A stretch of 64,000 bases of DNA, from NCBI GenBank assembly GCA_964450715.1, contig CAYVFC010000011.1:1-64000 (forward strand), read 5' to 3'. This document shows positions 19,140 to 30,031 of this stretch, piece by piece. The stretch's first letter is position 1. Every line of letters begins with the position of its first letter. This DNA is from CAYVFC01 sp964450715 (GTDB lineage: Bacteria > Myxococcota_A > Polyangia > Polyangiales > JAFGIB01). The notes below the pieces were generated by a model. The model was not told the origin of the DNA, searched no databases, and saw nothing but the letters and a program-made list of their open reading frames with translations. Both the position numbers and the translations under genes were made by a program.

Positions 19140-22100
19140 GTGAGTACCAACGTCGAGCAGCTTATCGGCAGGCTTCAAGACGATCCGAACGACGCCGAAG
19201 CCTTCTCTGCTCTCAAAAATTACTATCTGGAGAGCGGCGATCCGCAGTCGCTGGCGAGCCTTCTCTCGCATTGGGCAGAGCGCACCGGTGATGGCGTCGA
19301 GGCCGCCCAGGCCCTTCGGGAGGCCGGCGACACCGTGCGGGAGGGGCTCGACGACGCCGGTCGAGCCCTCGACCTGTACCAGCGCGCTCTGGAGCGAAAT
19401 CCTTTCTGCGATGAGGCTTCCGAGGGAATCCAGTCGTTGCTAGAGAGCCGCGGCGAGCATCAGAAGTTGGCCGGCTTTCTCATCAACCACATCCGCGTGC
19501 TGCGCTCGGTCGAGGCCGATCCGCGCTATCTGGGGCTGCTGCATTTCCGGCTCGGCGAGGTACTGAACAAGCATCTGGGTAGGCCGGAGAAGGCGCTCGG
19601 CGACTACCAACGCGCCGCCGAGCTGGATCCCGGCCTGTTGATCGCCATCTACGAGGCCCGGGAGATCGTCCTCGGCTCGGGCGACCTGCAAGAGGCTTGC
19701 AGGCTCTACGATCTGGAGGCCGACGGCGAGGAGGATAGCGAACGCAAAGCCGGGCTGCTGGTCGAGCTGGCTCGGCTGAAGGCCGAGCATCTCGGCGACC
19801 CGGAGGGAGCCATCGAGGCCTTGCGCAAGGCGTCGGCAGCGGTTCCCGGAGACATCCAGGTCATGCACGACCTGGCGACCCATCTGCTCAAGCGGGCAGA
19901 GGCCGGGGACGAGCAAGCCGCGGCGGCCGACCACCGGCGCGCCGCCGAATTGTTCTATCGGATCGCCCAGTCGGTCCCGGATGACCGAGCGATGCAATAT
20001 CTCGAGTCCGCGCTCGGGTACGCCCCCTATCACGACGGAGCGATAGATCTGCTGGAGGAGATCGCCGAGCGAACCGGACGAGCGGACATCCTTCCCGTCT
20101 ACTGGGTGGCCTATGTTTCCACGGCCCAGGAGGGTCCGGAGCTCGACCGCCGGCGGCTGAGCCTGGCCGAGGCTTACCGGGCGGCGGGACAGTTCGAGGA
20201 TGCCATCGTCTGCCTGGAGCCGGTAGCCGAACAGGGCAACCGGCAGGCGGCCGAAATGCTCGAGCGGCTCTACGCTGCCTCCAGTCTTCCGCCACCGGCG
20301 CCGGGGGGCGAGGCGGAAGCGGCGGAAGGTGGTCGCGAGCGGGCGGTTCCCTCGGACCGGTTCGACGTAGGGCTGGAGGCCGCCGAGCCGCGCGACAGCG
20401 TGGGGCCCACCGCGCCGCCGAGGGCCCGGACCGAGAGCGACGGCGTCTCGCGCATCGCCAAGCTGGCCGCCGCGGCCAAGGAATCGGTCGCCGCTCGCGA
20501 TATCGATCAGGCGGCCACATATTACCGCGAGATCCTCGGCCTGGACCCGAGCGATCCGGAGGCGTTTTCCTTTCTCGAGGTTCACTACCGCAAGAAGCGG
20601 GACTTCGCGCAGCTCAAGGACCTGCTGCTGGGCTCCACCCGGGCTCCGGGGCTCTCCATGGACGCGCGCAAGATGCGTCTGCGGGAAGTTGCCGGTATCT
20701 GCGAAACCCGGCTCAAGGAAGTCGAGGGCGCCATCGAGGCCTGGCGGGCGGTGGCCGCGCTGGATCCGGCGGACGTCGAGGCCGGTACCACGCTGAAGCG
20801 GTTGCTGGAGAAGACGCGGAAATGGGAAGAGCTGGTGCAGATACTGGATCGCGAAGCGCTTTCCGCGACAGAGACGAACATCAAGGCGGAGCTCATCGCC
20901 CAGATCGCGCAGATCCACCGCGACAAGCGCAATGACTTCGCGGAGGCGGCGGAGGCCTACCGGCAGCTGTACACGCTAAAACCCGAGGATCGGAGCGTGC
21001 GGGATCAGCTCTGCGATTGTCTGCTGGAGATAGAGCGCTACGAGGACGCCATTCCCTTGGTGCAGGAGCGGATCGAAGAGACTTCGGAGGAGAAAGCGAA
21101 GCTGCGCCTGCTGCGCACCCTCGCCTCGCTCTTCGAGGACAAGATCGCCGCTCCCGAGGAGGCCTTCGAGACCTATCGCCGTATCCTTGAGCTGTCGGGT
21201 AAGGACCGACAGGCGCTCGACCGCATGGAGCAGATCGACCGGGAGCTGGGAAGGTCCGACAGGTTGCTGGAGACGCTCGAGCGTCGAGTCGAGATCTCGA
21301 CCAAGGCCGAGCGCCTGGAGCTATTCGTTCGCATGGGCAATACCGCCCAGAGCGAGCTCGAAGACCCGGAGCGCGCCGCCGGGTACTTCACCCGGGCGCT
21401 GGAGCTCGCCCCGCGGGACGCCTCGGTGATGGACGCGTTGATTTCCGCCCTGGGCAGCGGCGGTCGTTACGATGAGGCGCTCGGGTTGCTGCAAGAGCAC
21501 ACCATGATGGAGAAGCGGCCCGAGCGACGGGTGGAGCTTCTCCGTCGCACGGCGCAGCTACAGGCCGAGGGGCTCGGGAACGAGGAGGCAGCAGCCGCTA
21601 CCTGCAGGAGCATTCTCGATCTCAAGGACGACGTGGAGGCGCTGCGCTTCTTGCGCTCTTACGAGGAGAAACGCGACGACCCCACCGCGCTGATCGATGT
21701 GTTGAAACGGCTGGCCCCGCTCGAGCAGGACCCGATCGAGTGTCGCAACCTGCTGCTGGACCGCGCCGAAATACTACATCTCAGGCTCGATCGTTCCAAG
21801 GAAGCGATTCCGGTGCTAATGCAGGTCGTACAGCTGGATCCGGAGTTCGAGCCGGCTGTAGATCTGCTGGCCGAGGCGTCCGAGAAGGTCGGCGACCATC
21901 GGGGCCTGGTCAAGGCGCTCGAGCGCAAGCTCGAGGTGATCGAGCAGACCGACGAGCGCATCGCGCTGGTGCGCAGGCTGGCCGACATCTACGAGAACGA
22001 GCTCAGGGACGACGCCGAGGCGGTCAAGGCGCTCAAGGCCTGGGCCGTATTCGATCCAGCCGACGTGGAGCCGAGGCGGAGACTGGTCGAGCCTTTGACC

Positions 22101-24723
22101 GAGACGCAGAGCTGGACCGATCTGCTCGCCGATTTCGACGCTCTGGCCGAGCTGGAGAGCGAGCCCGAGAAACGCTGCCAGGCGACCGTGTCAGCCGCGG
22201 AGATCGCATTCCGCAAGCTCGGCGACGCGGGCGGTGCCTGGAAGCGGCTGGCGCCGCTGGTGCAGCGGGGCGTACCGTCTGCCGAGGACGCCATCCACAA
22301 GCTGGCGCGCGCCACCGAGCGCGAGGAGATGCTGGCCGGACTCTACGTGGCCTGCGCCCAGGAGCAGAACGCGGAACCGGCCCGGCAAGGCGAGTGCTGG
22401 AGCAAGGCGGCTCGGGTCTACGACGAGTATCTCGACGATCCCAAGCAGGCGCTCGAAGCCAGCCTGCGGATGTTCGCAACCGACCTCGACAACCGGGACT
22501 ACCTGGATCAAGTGGATCGTCTTGCGGTCCGGGCCAAGGCCTGGGATCGGCTCGCGCAGGTCTACAATCGCCTGTTGCGCAAGGCCGAGAGCTCCGAGGA
22601 GAAGGTCGAGCTGTTGACGCGCTATGCCGATATCCTGGACCGGGAGGCTCAGGAGACCTCGGAAGCGCTGGATCACATCCTGCGGGCGTGCGCGCTCGAT
22701 CCCGGGGACGAGCAGTTGCTGGCGAAAGCCGAGGATCTGGGGGTTCGCGCCAACCGCTGCGAGGAGCTGCTGCTGGTCTACGACCGCCGTCGCGCTCGAA
22801 GCGAGGACCCGGCCGAGCAGGTCGAGTTGCTGTTGCGCGCGGCCAAGCTATCCGACGAGGCGCTCAAGGATCGGGAACGTACCAATACCTATATCAAACA
22901 GGCGCTGGGATTGACCGAGGCGTCGTCTGATTGCTACCAGGGTATATTGGACGCGGTTCGGCAGTTGGACGCCGGCAGCGGCAAGGAGGGCGACCAGGAG
23001 GCGCGACGCTTTTTTGTTCGCGCGCACCGCGAGATCGCGGAGAGGGCGCGGCCGGAGTTCGGCGCCCGACTCATCACGGATGCGGCGCGCGTGCTGCGCG
23101 AGGAGTTCGGAGAGGAAGAGGGCGTCTTCGACGTGCTGCGGCACGGAACCAGTCTGCTGCCGACCAACTCGCGGCTACAGGACGAGCTGGAGGATTTGGC
23201 CAGGCGGATCGAAAGGCTCGACGCCCTGGACGCCCACCTGGCCAGGCTGGTGGACGACGCGCTGGATTCGGTGACCACCGTCTATCTGCTGGAGCGACGC
23301 GGCCGTCTACTGGAGGAGACCCTTTCGCGATATGGGGAGGCCGCGGAGGTCTACTCCAAGATGCTGCTGATCGATCCCGATCATCACGACGCGCCTCGCA
23401 GGCTCTACTCGTGCCTGAGGGAGTCGGGTCGCTACCAGGATTTGCTACTGGCCATCGATCGACGGCTGGCGCGCACCGACAGCCAGAGCGAGAAGATCGA
23501 CCTGCAGAAAGAAGTCGCGATCATCTGGGAGAGCGAGCTGAAAAACCGCTGGGAAGCCTTGGACGCCTGGCAGTCGGTGGCCGAGCTCGATCCGGGTGAC
23601 GAGGATGCCCAGGCCGCTTTACAGCGCCTGCAGCGGCGGAGCCTGCTTCCGCCAGAGATGCAGGACGAGAACCTCTTCGACGAGGAGCCGGAAGTCGGCG
23701 AGGAGGAGAAAGCAGCGGCCGCGCGGCCCGGGACCGAGCCGAGCGCGGACAAGCTCATCGATGAAGTCGAGCACGCCGAAGAGCCGGAGAGCGAGGAGCC
23801 GACCGGCGTCAAGGAGCTTCCCAAGGAAAAGACCAAGAAGGGGAAGGCGGCGCGAAGAGAGAAAAAGCCGCGAAAGGGCAAGGCCAGGGCTCGGAAGGCC
23901 GAACCTGAGGCAGCGAAGGAGCAGCTTNNNNNNNNNNNNNNNNNNNNNNNNNNNNNNNNNNNNNNNNNNNNNNNNNNNNNNNNNNNNNNNNNNNNNNNNN
24001 NNNNNNNNNNNNNNNNNNNNNNNNNNNCGGGCGGAGCCGGCGTCGGCAGAGGCCGAACCTGAGGCAGCGAAGGAGCAGCTTCGGGCGGAGCCGGCGTCGG
24101 CAGAGGCCGAACCTGAGGCAGCGAAGGAGCAGCTTCAGGCGGAGCCGGCGTCGGCAGAGGCCGAACCTGCGGCCGAGCCCGGAGCAGAGGCCGAACCGCC
24201 GTCCGAGCCACTGTCGGCTCAGGCCGTGCCCGAGGTCCGGCCTACCGAGTATGGAGAGCCACAACCGGTTTCGTCAGCGCAGGACGCGAAGCCGCAAGCC
24301 GAGCAGGCGGATGACGAGCTGAACGAGTTGCTCGCCGAGAAGCCCGAGGAGATGGCGCAGCTGGCGCCCGCACCGCTTCCGGAAGACCTGGTGAAGACAG
24401 GAGCGGCGCAGGCCATCGTTGCGAAGTCGCCGAGCGAGGATACCGATGCCGCCATAGAGGTGCTCGATCACATGGTCGAGGAGGTCGAGCCCGATGCCGC
24501 CGCACCGGTCAAGTCCGTACCCCCGCCTCTCCCCAACGGACGGCGCTCTTCTCCCTCGATTCCTCCGCCACCCCCTCCCAGAGCGAGCCGTCCGGTCCGT
24601 TCCTCGGTGCCGCCTCCGGTACCGCCTCCGGGGTCCCGGCCGCCACGGGTGTCGGCACCGCCCCGTCCCCCGTCTACCGGACCGTCGTCCGTGCCGCCTC
24701 CGTTGCCGAAGCGGAAGTCTTGA
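19140..24723 (+). CDS. Giant TPR scaffold protein with Pro/Ala/Glu-rich C-terminus (assembly gap inside)
   Basis: At least 1,827 residues. Residues 1 to about 1490 are almost continuous tetratricopeptide-like helical repeats (many A-x-x-x-Y-x-x-x-L-x-x-x-P units such as ALDLYQRALERNP). A Lys/Arg-rich linker follows, then tandem 18-residue units (RAEPASAEAEPEAAKEQL), and finally a Pro-rich tail with runs of PPPLP and SIPPPPPP. It has no signal peptide. The GTG start at 19140 is the first in frame and has an extended -10 directly upstream. The 100-N gap falls exactly between codons (…KEQL | RAEP…), so the gene is intact. It is probably a cytoplasmic protein-interaction scaffold; the Pro-rich tail may bind SH3-like or membrane partners. 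No enzymatic motif is visible. Confidence 0.85.
23891..24168 (+). repeat. 54-bp coding tandem repeat interrupted by N gap
   Basis: A partial unit ends at 23927. Full units lie at 24028-24081 and 24082-24135, and a third begins at 24136 before degenerating. Each encodes RAEPASAEAEPEAAKEQL with essentially identical DNA. Confidence 0.9.
23928..24027. other. Assembly gap (100 N)
   Basis: Placeholder of exactly 100 N at a 54-bp repeat boundary. The left flank ends on a complete Leu codon and the right flank starts on the first codon of the next unit. The real gap is expected to be 0 or a multiple of 54 bp. Confidence 0.95.
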
Positions 24724-24732
24724 TCAACGTAG

Positions 24733-25734
24733 TCAATCTTCGTTCAGATGGCGCCGGGCGATCTCAGCCCACGAGGTCTCTGGATCCAGCTCCAGGTAGC
24801 TCTCCCAGTGCGTTTTCGCTTCCCCGGCCCGCCCGAGCTCTTCCAGCACGATGGCCAGGTTGAAGTGCGCGTCGGCGAAGCCGGGATCTGCCAGCAGGGC
24901 GCGTTCGAAGCAGAGGCGCGCACCTTCTATGTCGTCCCGGTCGTAGAGCAGAAATCCCAGGTTGTACCAGGCCTCTGGCTGTTCGCGGTCGACCCGCAGC
25001 GCGCGCCGGTACATCCGCTCGGCGTCGTCAGCGTTTCCGCGTCGAAACAGCAGGTTGCCGAGGTTGATGAAGGCGTTGGCGAAGGAGGGATCGAGCTCGA
25101 TGGCCCGGCGGTACGCCGCCTCCGCCTCGGCCAGCTTCGCGTCGTCCTCGTCCAGCTTGCAACCCTGCAGGTAGTGCTCGAAGGCAGAACGCCGGGACTG
25201 CTCCCCGCCCTTGCCGTGCAGCACGCGGACCACGTCCGCGTGCAGGGCTCCTACCTCGAAATCGAGCACGAGCTGACCGCTGACCGGCTCGAAGGAGCCG
25301 GTTCCATCCTTGACGATCAGGTTCTGGCCGTCGGTGAGTACCCGGAGCGTGCTCAGCGGCCGGGCTACCCTGGGCAGGGTTTCGCGTATCGCCTCTACCC
25401 CGCGGCGAACGCGGCGTAACGGCATTCCCTGCTCCAGCAATCCCTTGGCCGCGCGGATGCCGATCAGATCCTGGAAGGTATAGAAGCGTTTCCTGCCCGA
25501 GTTCACCGAACGGGTAACCAGCCCGGCCCGCTCCCAGTACCGGAGGCGGCTCGGGGCGATGCCAAAGAGCCTGGAAACCTCGCCCACGCTGTACATGTCC
25601 AGCGCCGGCTCCCGGACGTGTCGGCCGGCGTCATCAGGCGCGTCGGGATCGCAAGGCGGCGGCCTGTCCACCACCCCTCGCTTCTTTCCGTCGCGGCCGA
25701 ACGAAACGTGGATGATGTTCTCGTCGTCCGTCAC
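24733..25734 (-). CDS. MerR-type HTH fused to TPR domain
   Basis: A 333-residue protein. A MerR-like winged helix (about 47-115: MYSVGEVSRLFGIAPSRLRYWERAGL) is joined through a middle beta domain (about 125-165) to three or four TPRs (about 195-325: AAYRRAIELDPSFANAFINLGNLL and so on; motif quoted in parts AAYRRAIELDP and NAFINLGNLL). There is no metal-binding Cys set, so this is not a classical MerR sensor; the TPR part probably receives a protein signal. The GTG start overlaps the stop of the upstream gene (GTGA, 25731-25734), so translation is coupled. Confidence 0.85.
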   Translation of the reverse strand: MTDDENIIHVSFGRDGKKRGVVDRPPPCDPDAPDDAGRHVREPALDMYSVGEVSRLFGIAPSRLRYWERAGLVTRSVNSGRKRFYTFQDLIGIRAAKGLLEQGMPLRRVRRGVEAIRETLPRVARPLSTLRVLTDGQNLIVKDGTGSFEPVSGQLVLDFEVGALHADVVRVLHGKGGEQSRRSAFEHYLQGCKLDEDDAKLAEAEAAYRRAIELDPSFANAFINLGNLLFRRGNADDAERMYRRALRVDREQPEAWYNLGFLLYDRDDIEGARLCFERALLADPGFADAHFNLAIVLEELGRAGEAKTHWESYLELDPETSWAEIARRHLNED

Positions 25735-26186
25735 CGTCGCCTCATGCTAGAGGATACGCCCAACGGTACTTCCAGGTCCACGTCGAGGTGAAGGTGTTTT
25801 TCGCCCAACCGAACCCGGGTCTCCACCTGTGCGGTGCCCAGAGGCCTGTGGGGCACCCGGCGAGCGACCTCCCGGTAGGCGATACGCATCGCCCGCAGGT
25901 GCATGCGCACCGAGCCCTGTATCGTCTCCGTTAGCCGTCTGGCCGCGGCCGGATCGAAGCGACCCCGCCAGTGCCGACGCACGCGTTCGAGATCGAAGCG
26001 GATCATGGTGCTCCCGAAATAGGTGTTGCCGCCGTCAACGCCCGTACGATAGGTACCCTCGGAGAGCACGTCGGCCGAACGGAAGAGCTCCTCCTCCAGG
26101 TTCCTACTGATGGTCGTGAAATCCCGCCTCACCAGGGCGGGACCGGCCGGTGCGCGGGCGAGCGGCTTCAATTGTCGGCGCGGCAT
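25731..26186 (-). CDS. Conserved-looking protein of unknown function
   Basis: A 151-residue protein. The start at 26186 (MPRRQLKPL) is supported by GAGGTG 6-7 nt upstream. It is mixed alpha/beta with an Arg-rich middle and a beta-rich end (VETRVRLGEKHLHLDVDLEVPL). No signal peptide, membrane segment or known motif is visible. Its stop codon overlaps the start of the MerR-TPR gene, so the two are in one operon and probably work together. Confidence 0.6.
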   Translation of the reverse strand: MPRRQLKPLARAPAGPALVRRDFTTISRNLEEELFRSADVLSEGTYRTGVDGGNTYFGSTMIRFDLERVRRHWRGRFDPAAARRLTETIQGSVRMHLRAMRIAYREVARRVPHRPLGTAQVETRVRLGEKHLHLDVDLEVPLGVSSSMRRR

Positions 26187-26331
26187 ATGTGCACCTCTTT
26201 TGTCGGGAGTTTGCATATATATTCCTACATCGCGCCATCGAACCGCAATAAAGGGGATGGTTCTCCGGAATTTGGTTTCGCCGCTGGCGTGCTGTGCGCG
26301 CTCGCAATAGATGCGATCGCTTGTTTTGGGC

Positions 26332-27627
26332 CTAGCTTACCGGCGCCCTTCCGCCGGTCGCGGAGGCGTCGCTGGTCACGACTTCGACCCGGGTGATATG
26401 GCGCTCGTCCGCTTCCCTGACGGTGAGGGTGTGGAGCCCGATGCTGATCGACTCGCCTCGGTTGGGAACCCGCCCCATCATGTCCACGATCATTCCCCCT
26501 ACCGAGTCGTAGGCCCCGGCGTTTTCGGGCAGCTGAAGGCCCGTTAGCTCGGAGAGGTCGTAGACCGAGACCTCGGCGTTGGCCAAGAAGCGACCCGGCG
26601 AGACCTTCTTGACGGGCACCTCGTCGTAGTCGTGCTCATCCTGGATCTCTCCCACGATCTCCTCGATGATGTCCTCCAGGGTGAGCATGCCGCTGGTTCC
26701 GCCGAACTCGTCGATGACCACCGCCACGTGGATGTGCTGCGCCTGCATCTCCCGCAGCATGTCGCTGATCTTCTGGGTCTCGGCCGCGAGAAATACCGGC
26801 CTGCGGACGAGCTCGTCGAGCGCGCCCGACAGGCCGCCCTGCTCGCGTAGTACCCGGAAGAGATCCTTGGCGTAGAGCACTCCCTCGATCTTGTCGATGA
26901 GACCGCGGTAGACCGGGTAGCGGCTGTGCCCCTTGTCCACGATCAGGCGGACGACCTCTCTGAGCGGCGTGTCGATCTCGATGGCGACCATGCGCGTGCG
27001 TGGGACCATTACCTCGCGCGCCACTGTATCGGTGAACTCCAATACGCTGCGCAGCAGGTCGGCGTGCTCCTCGGTGATCGAGCCGCTCTTCTCCCCCTGG
27101 TCGATCACTTGCTCGACGTCTAGCTCGGTCACCCGCCCGGGATCGTCCTCGGGTCGCGGGGGGTAGAGGCGGTTGAGCGCCCGGCTGATGGCGGTGATCA
27201 CCCAGGCGACCGGCGCCACCGAGAGCTCCAGCGGTCGGAAGAAACGCAGCAGCGGCAGCGCGAGGCGACCGGCGCGACGCCCCACGAAGGTGGAGGTGAC
27301 GTCCACGACTACTGAGTAGACGAAGGCAACGGCGAGGGAGACCGCTACCGCCCGCCCCGGATTCTCGATACCGTAGGCAAAACGGAAACCGAGCGCGATG
27401 GCGCCTGCCAGACAGAGGACCCTTCCGGTGAGCAGGCGGGCTTGGATCTCGGATCCGGCTGACAGGAAGCGGGCAGCGGTCTGTGCGCGAGGCCCCTCTC
27501 CCTCGCGCGCGGCCCGCAGGCGCGTTCTGCCGAAGGCGGACATGGCCCTGTCCACCGTCGCGAAGGCCACGGCCAGACCGACGCAGACGGCCATGCCGAC
27601 CAGATCCGTGACTAGACCTTCGTCCAA
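26332..27627 (-). CDS. CNNM/CorC (hemolysin C-like) transmembrane CBS-domain protein
   Basis: About 431 residues. An N-terminal hydrophobic region of the DUF21/CNNM type (three or more helices) leads into a CBS pair (VMVPRTRMVAIEIDTPLREV to IEGVLYAKDLF, with IDEFGGTSGMLTLEDIIEEI completing the second CBS; motif quoted in parts). A CorC_HlyC beta domain follows (YDVPVKK-like YDEVPVKKVSPGRF to the end). Related proteins take part in Mg2+/Co2+ efflux or resistance. The start is uncertain: the longest frame begins at 27741 inside argG. TTG 27627 with a GGAG upstream, or ATG 27594, avoids the overlap. It lies 31 bp downstream of argG on the same strand. Confidence 0.82.
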   Translation of the reverse strand: MDEGLVTDLVGMAVCVGLAVAFATVDRAMSAFGRTRLRAAREGEGPRAQTAARFLSAGSEIQARLLTGRVLCLAGAIALGFRFAYGIENPGRAVAVSLAVAFVYSVVVDVTSTFVGRRAGRLALPLLRFFRPLELSVAPVAWVITAISRALNRLYPPRPEDDPGRVTELDVEQVIDQGEKSGSITEEHADLLRSVLEFTDTVAREVMVPRTRMVAIEIDTPLREVVRLIVDKGHSRYPVYRGLIDKIEGVLYAKDLFRVLREQGGLSGALDELVRRPVFLAAETQKISDMLREMQAQHIHVAVVIDEFGGTSGMLTLEDIIEEIVGEIQDEHDYDEVPVKKVSPGRFLANAEVSVYDLSELTGLQLPENAGAYDSVGGMIVDMMGRVPNRGESISIGLHTLTVREADERHITRVEVVTSDASATGGRAPVS

Positions 27628-27658
27628 TCGGTCCTGCTCCGCTGCCGCGCCGCGCTCT

Positions 27659-28876
<1,218 letters not shown>

Positions 28877-28885
28877 AAGCCGCGG

Positions 28886-28891
28886 AGCATA
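28886..28891 (-). promoter_or_regulatory. Putative -10 box of argG (leaderless)
   Basis: On the minus strand, TATGCT ends 9 nt before the ATG at 28876, with no Shine-Dalgarno sequence between them. Confidence 0.4.
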
Positions 28892-28991
28892 ACCGTCCCG
28901 GTCGAATACGCAACCGGTACCGGGATTTCGCGTCGTTTCCCCCGGCGTCGCTTCATGACCTCTCGTGAAGCCGCGGAAACTGGCCGTGACC

Positions 28992-29061
28992 TGTCATTTC
29001 GAGGAGCCGAAGGCGACGAGAAATCGGTGGTGGAGATTTCTCGCTTCGCTTCGAAATGACA
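28992..29061. repeat. Dispersed palindromic element, simple A/A form
   Basis: A 70-bp palindrome with ends TGTCATTTCGA and TCGAAATGACA and inner arms GACGAGAAATC / GAGATTTCTCG. It lies between argG and the Hsp70-operon partner gene, both on the minus strand, so it could act as a transcript boundary. Confidence 0.8.
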
Positions 29062-29089
29062 ATTCTGCGACGGCTTCTGAGCAGTTACG

Positions 29090-29998
29090 TCACTTGTCCC
29101 GGACGTGGATCGCGCCCTGGTTGAGCAGCTCGATCAGCGTCTTGAGCACCTCGATGCGCGGCATGCCGCAGATGTCGACCAGCTCCTCGACCGTGGCCTT
29201 GCCGTCCACGCGGGAGAGCACGAAGCCCGCACGGTGGTCCAGGCCCAACCAGCGCAGATCCGCGTCCTTCAGGGCGTTGACCGGTACGCGGGTGAGAGAG
29301 CCGATCTTGTTGACGTAGAGCTGTTCCAGTCGTTCCCGGCACACTTCCGCGCAGCGGCGGGCCCGCTCGTGATCCGGATTGCCACCCAGGAGCAGCTCGG
29401 CAATGCGCAGAGCGCCGGAAAAGTCGTCGACCGAGTACAGCTCCTCCATCTCCTCCACCAGATCCGTGCAGATGCCTGAGACGGTCGGCGGATCGCCCTC
29501 CCGGTCCCGGTCGACCAGGTCCAGCGCCTCGCCCAGGTTGGGCTCGGTGATATCATTCGAGATCGGGGTCGGCAGCTGCCGCGACACCCTCGCGGGCGAC
29601 GGGCTGTAAGTCTTGTCGTTCAGGATCCGGTCCAGTGAGCTGCGGTCGACCGGCGGCATCGTGCTGCGGCGCACGAGCCTGTCCACGGTCCAGGCATCGT
29701 GGGACGCGCCCTCGCCGAAGAGCAGCTCGGCCGCCGTTCCCGGGGAATAGGGGACGGTCAGCCGGGTCGCGACCGGGGGCTTGGTGGTATCGCGCTCCTC
29801 GCTCGGTTTTTCCCCGGTGAACAGCGGCCTGGCGCTCGAGGGTAGCGGGCTCTCCAGCAGGGTCTTCGGCTTTCTGGAAGGCGACCATACCCCCCGGGGT
29901 TTCTCCGCGGGTTTCTCCTCCTTGTCGGCGGCTGCAATGCTGGACCAGCCGTCCGCGGCCTCCCGCCTTTTCTTCCCTTCCGTTTTCTTCGAGCCCAT
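29090..29998 (-). CDS. Hsp70-operon partner protein with shared C-terminal module
   Basis: A 302-residue protein of unknown function. The N-terminal half is low complexity and Lys/Pro/Ser-rich. A helical, TPR-like segment (about 170-225) follows. The C-terminal 60 residues form a compact module (LDHRAGFVLSRVDGKATVEE followed by LVDICGMPRIEVLKTLIELL). The same module pattern, G-F-V-L-S-x-V-D-G-x-x-(S/T)-V-E-(E/D), occurs at the N-terminus of the J-domain protein at 31884-33608 and in the protein at 49458. It is the third gene of the J-protein/Hsp70 operon, starting 33 nt after the Hsp70 stop. I infer a role as client adaptor or regulator for that chaperone. Confidence 0.75.
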   Translation of the reverse strand: MGSKKTEGKKRREAADGWSSIAAADKEEKPAEKPRGVWSPSRKPKTLLESPLPSSARPLFTGEKPSEERDTTKPPVATRLTVPYSPGTAAELLFGEGASHDAWTVDRLVRRSTMPPVDRSSLDRILNDKTYSPSPARVSRQLPTPISNDITEPNLGEALDLVDRDREGDPPTVSGICTDLVEEMEELYSVDDFSGALRIAELLLGGNPDHERARRCAEVCRERLEQLYVNKIGSLTRVPVNALKDADLRWLGLDHRAGFVLSRVDGKATVEELVDICGMPRIEVLKTLIELLNQGAIHVRDK

Positions 29999-30031
29999 GT
30001 ACCCACAATCCGGAGCGCCAGACGGGCCCGC

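Noticed and set aside
18708..19271. 187-codon minus-strand frame in the csp/TPR intergenic region
   Set aside because: Overlaps the start of the giant TPR gene, no domain, composition unlike neighbouring proteins.
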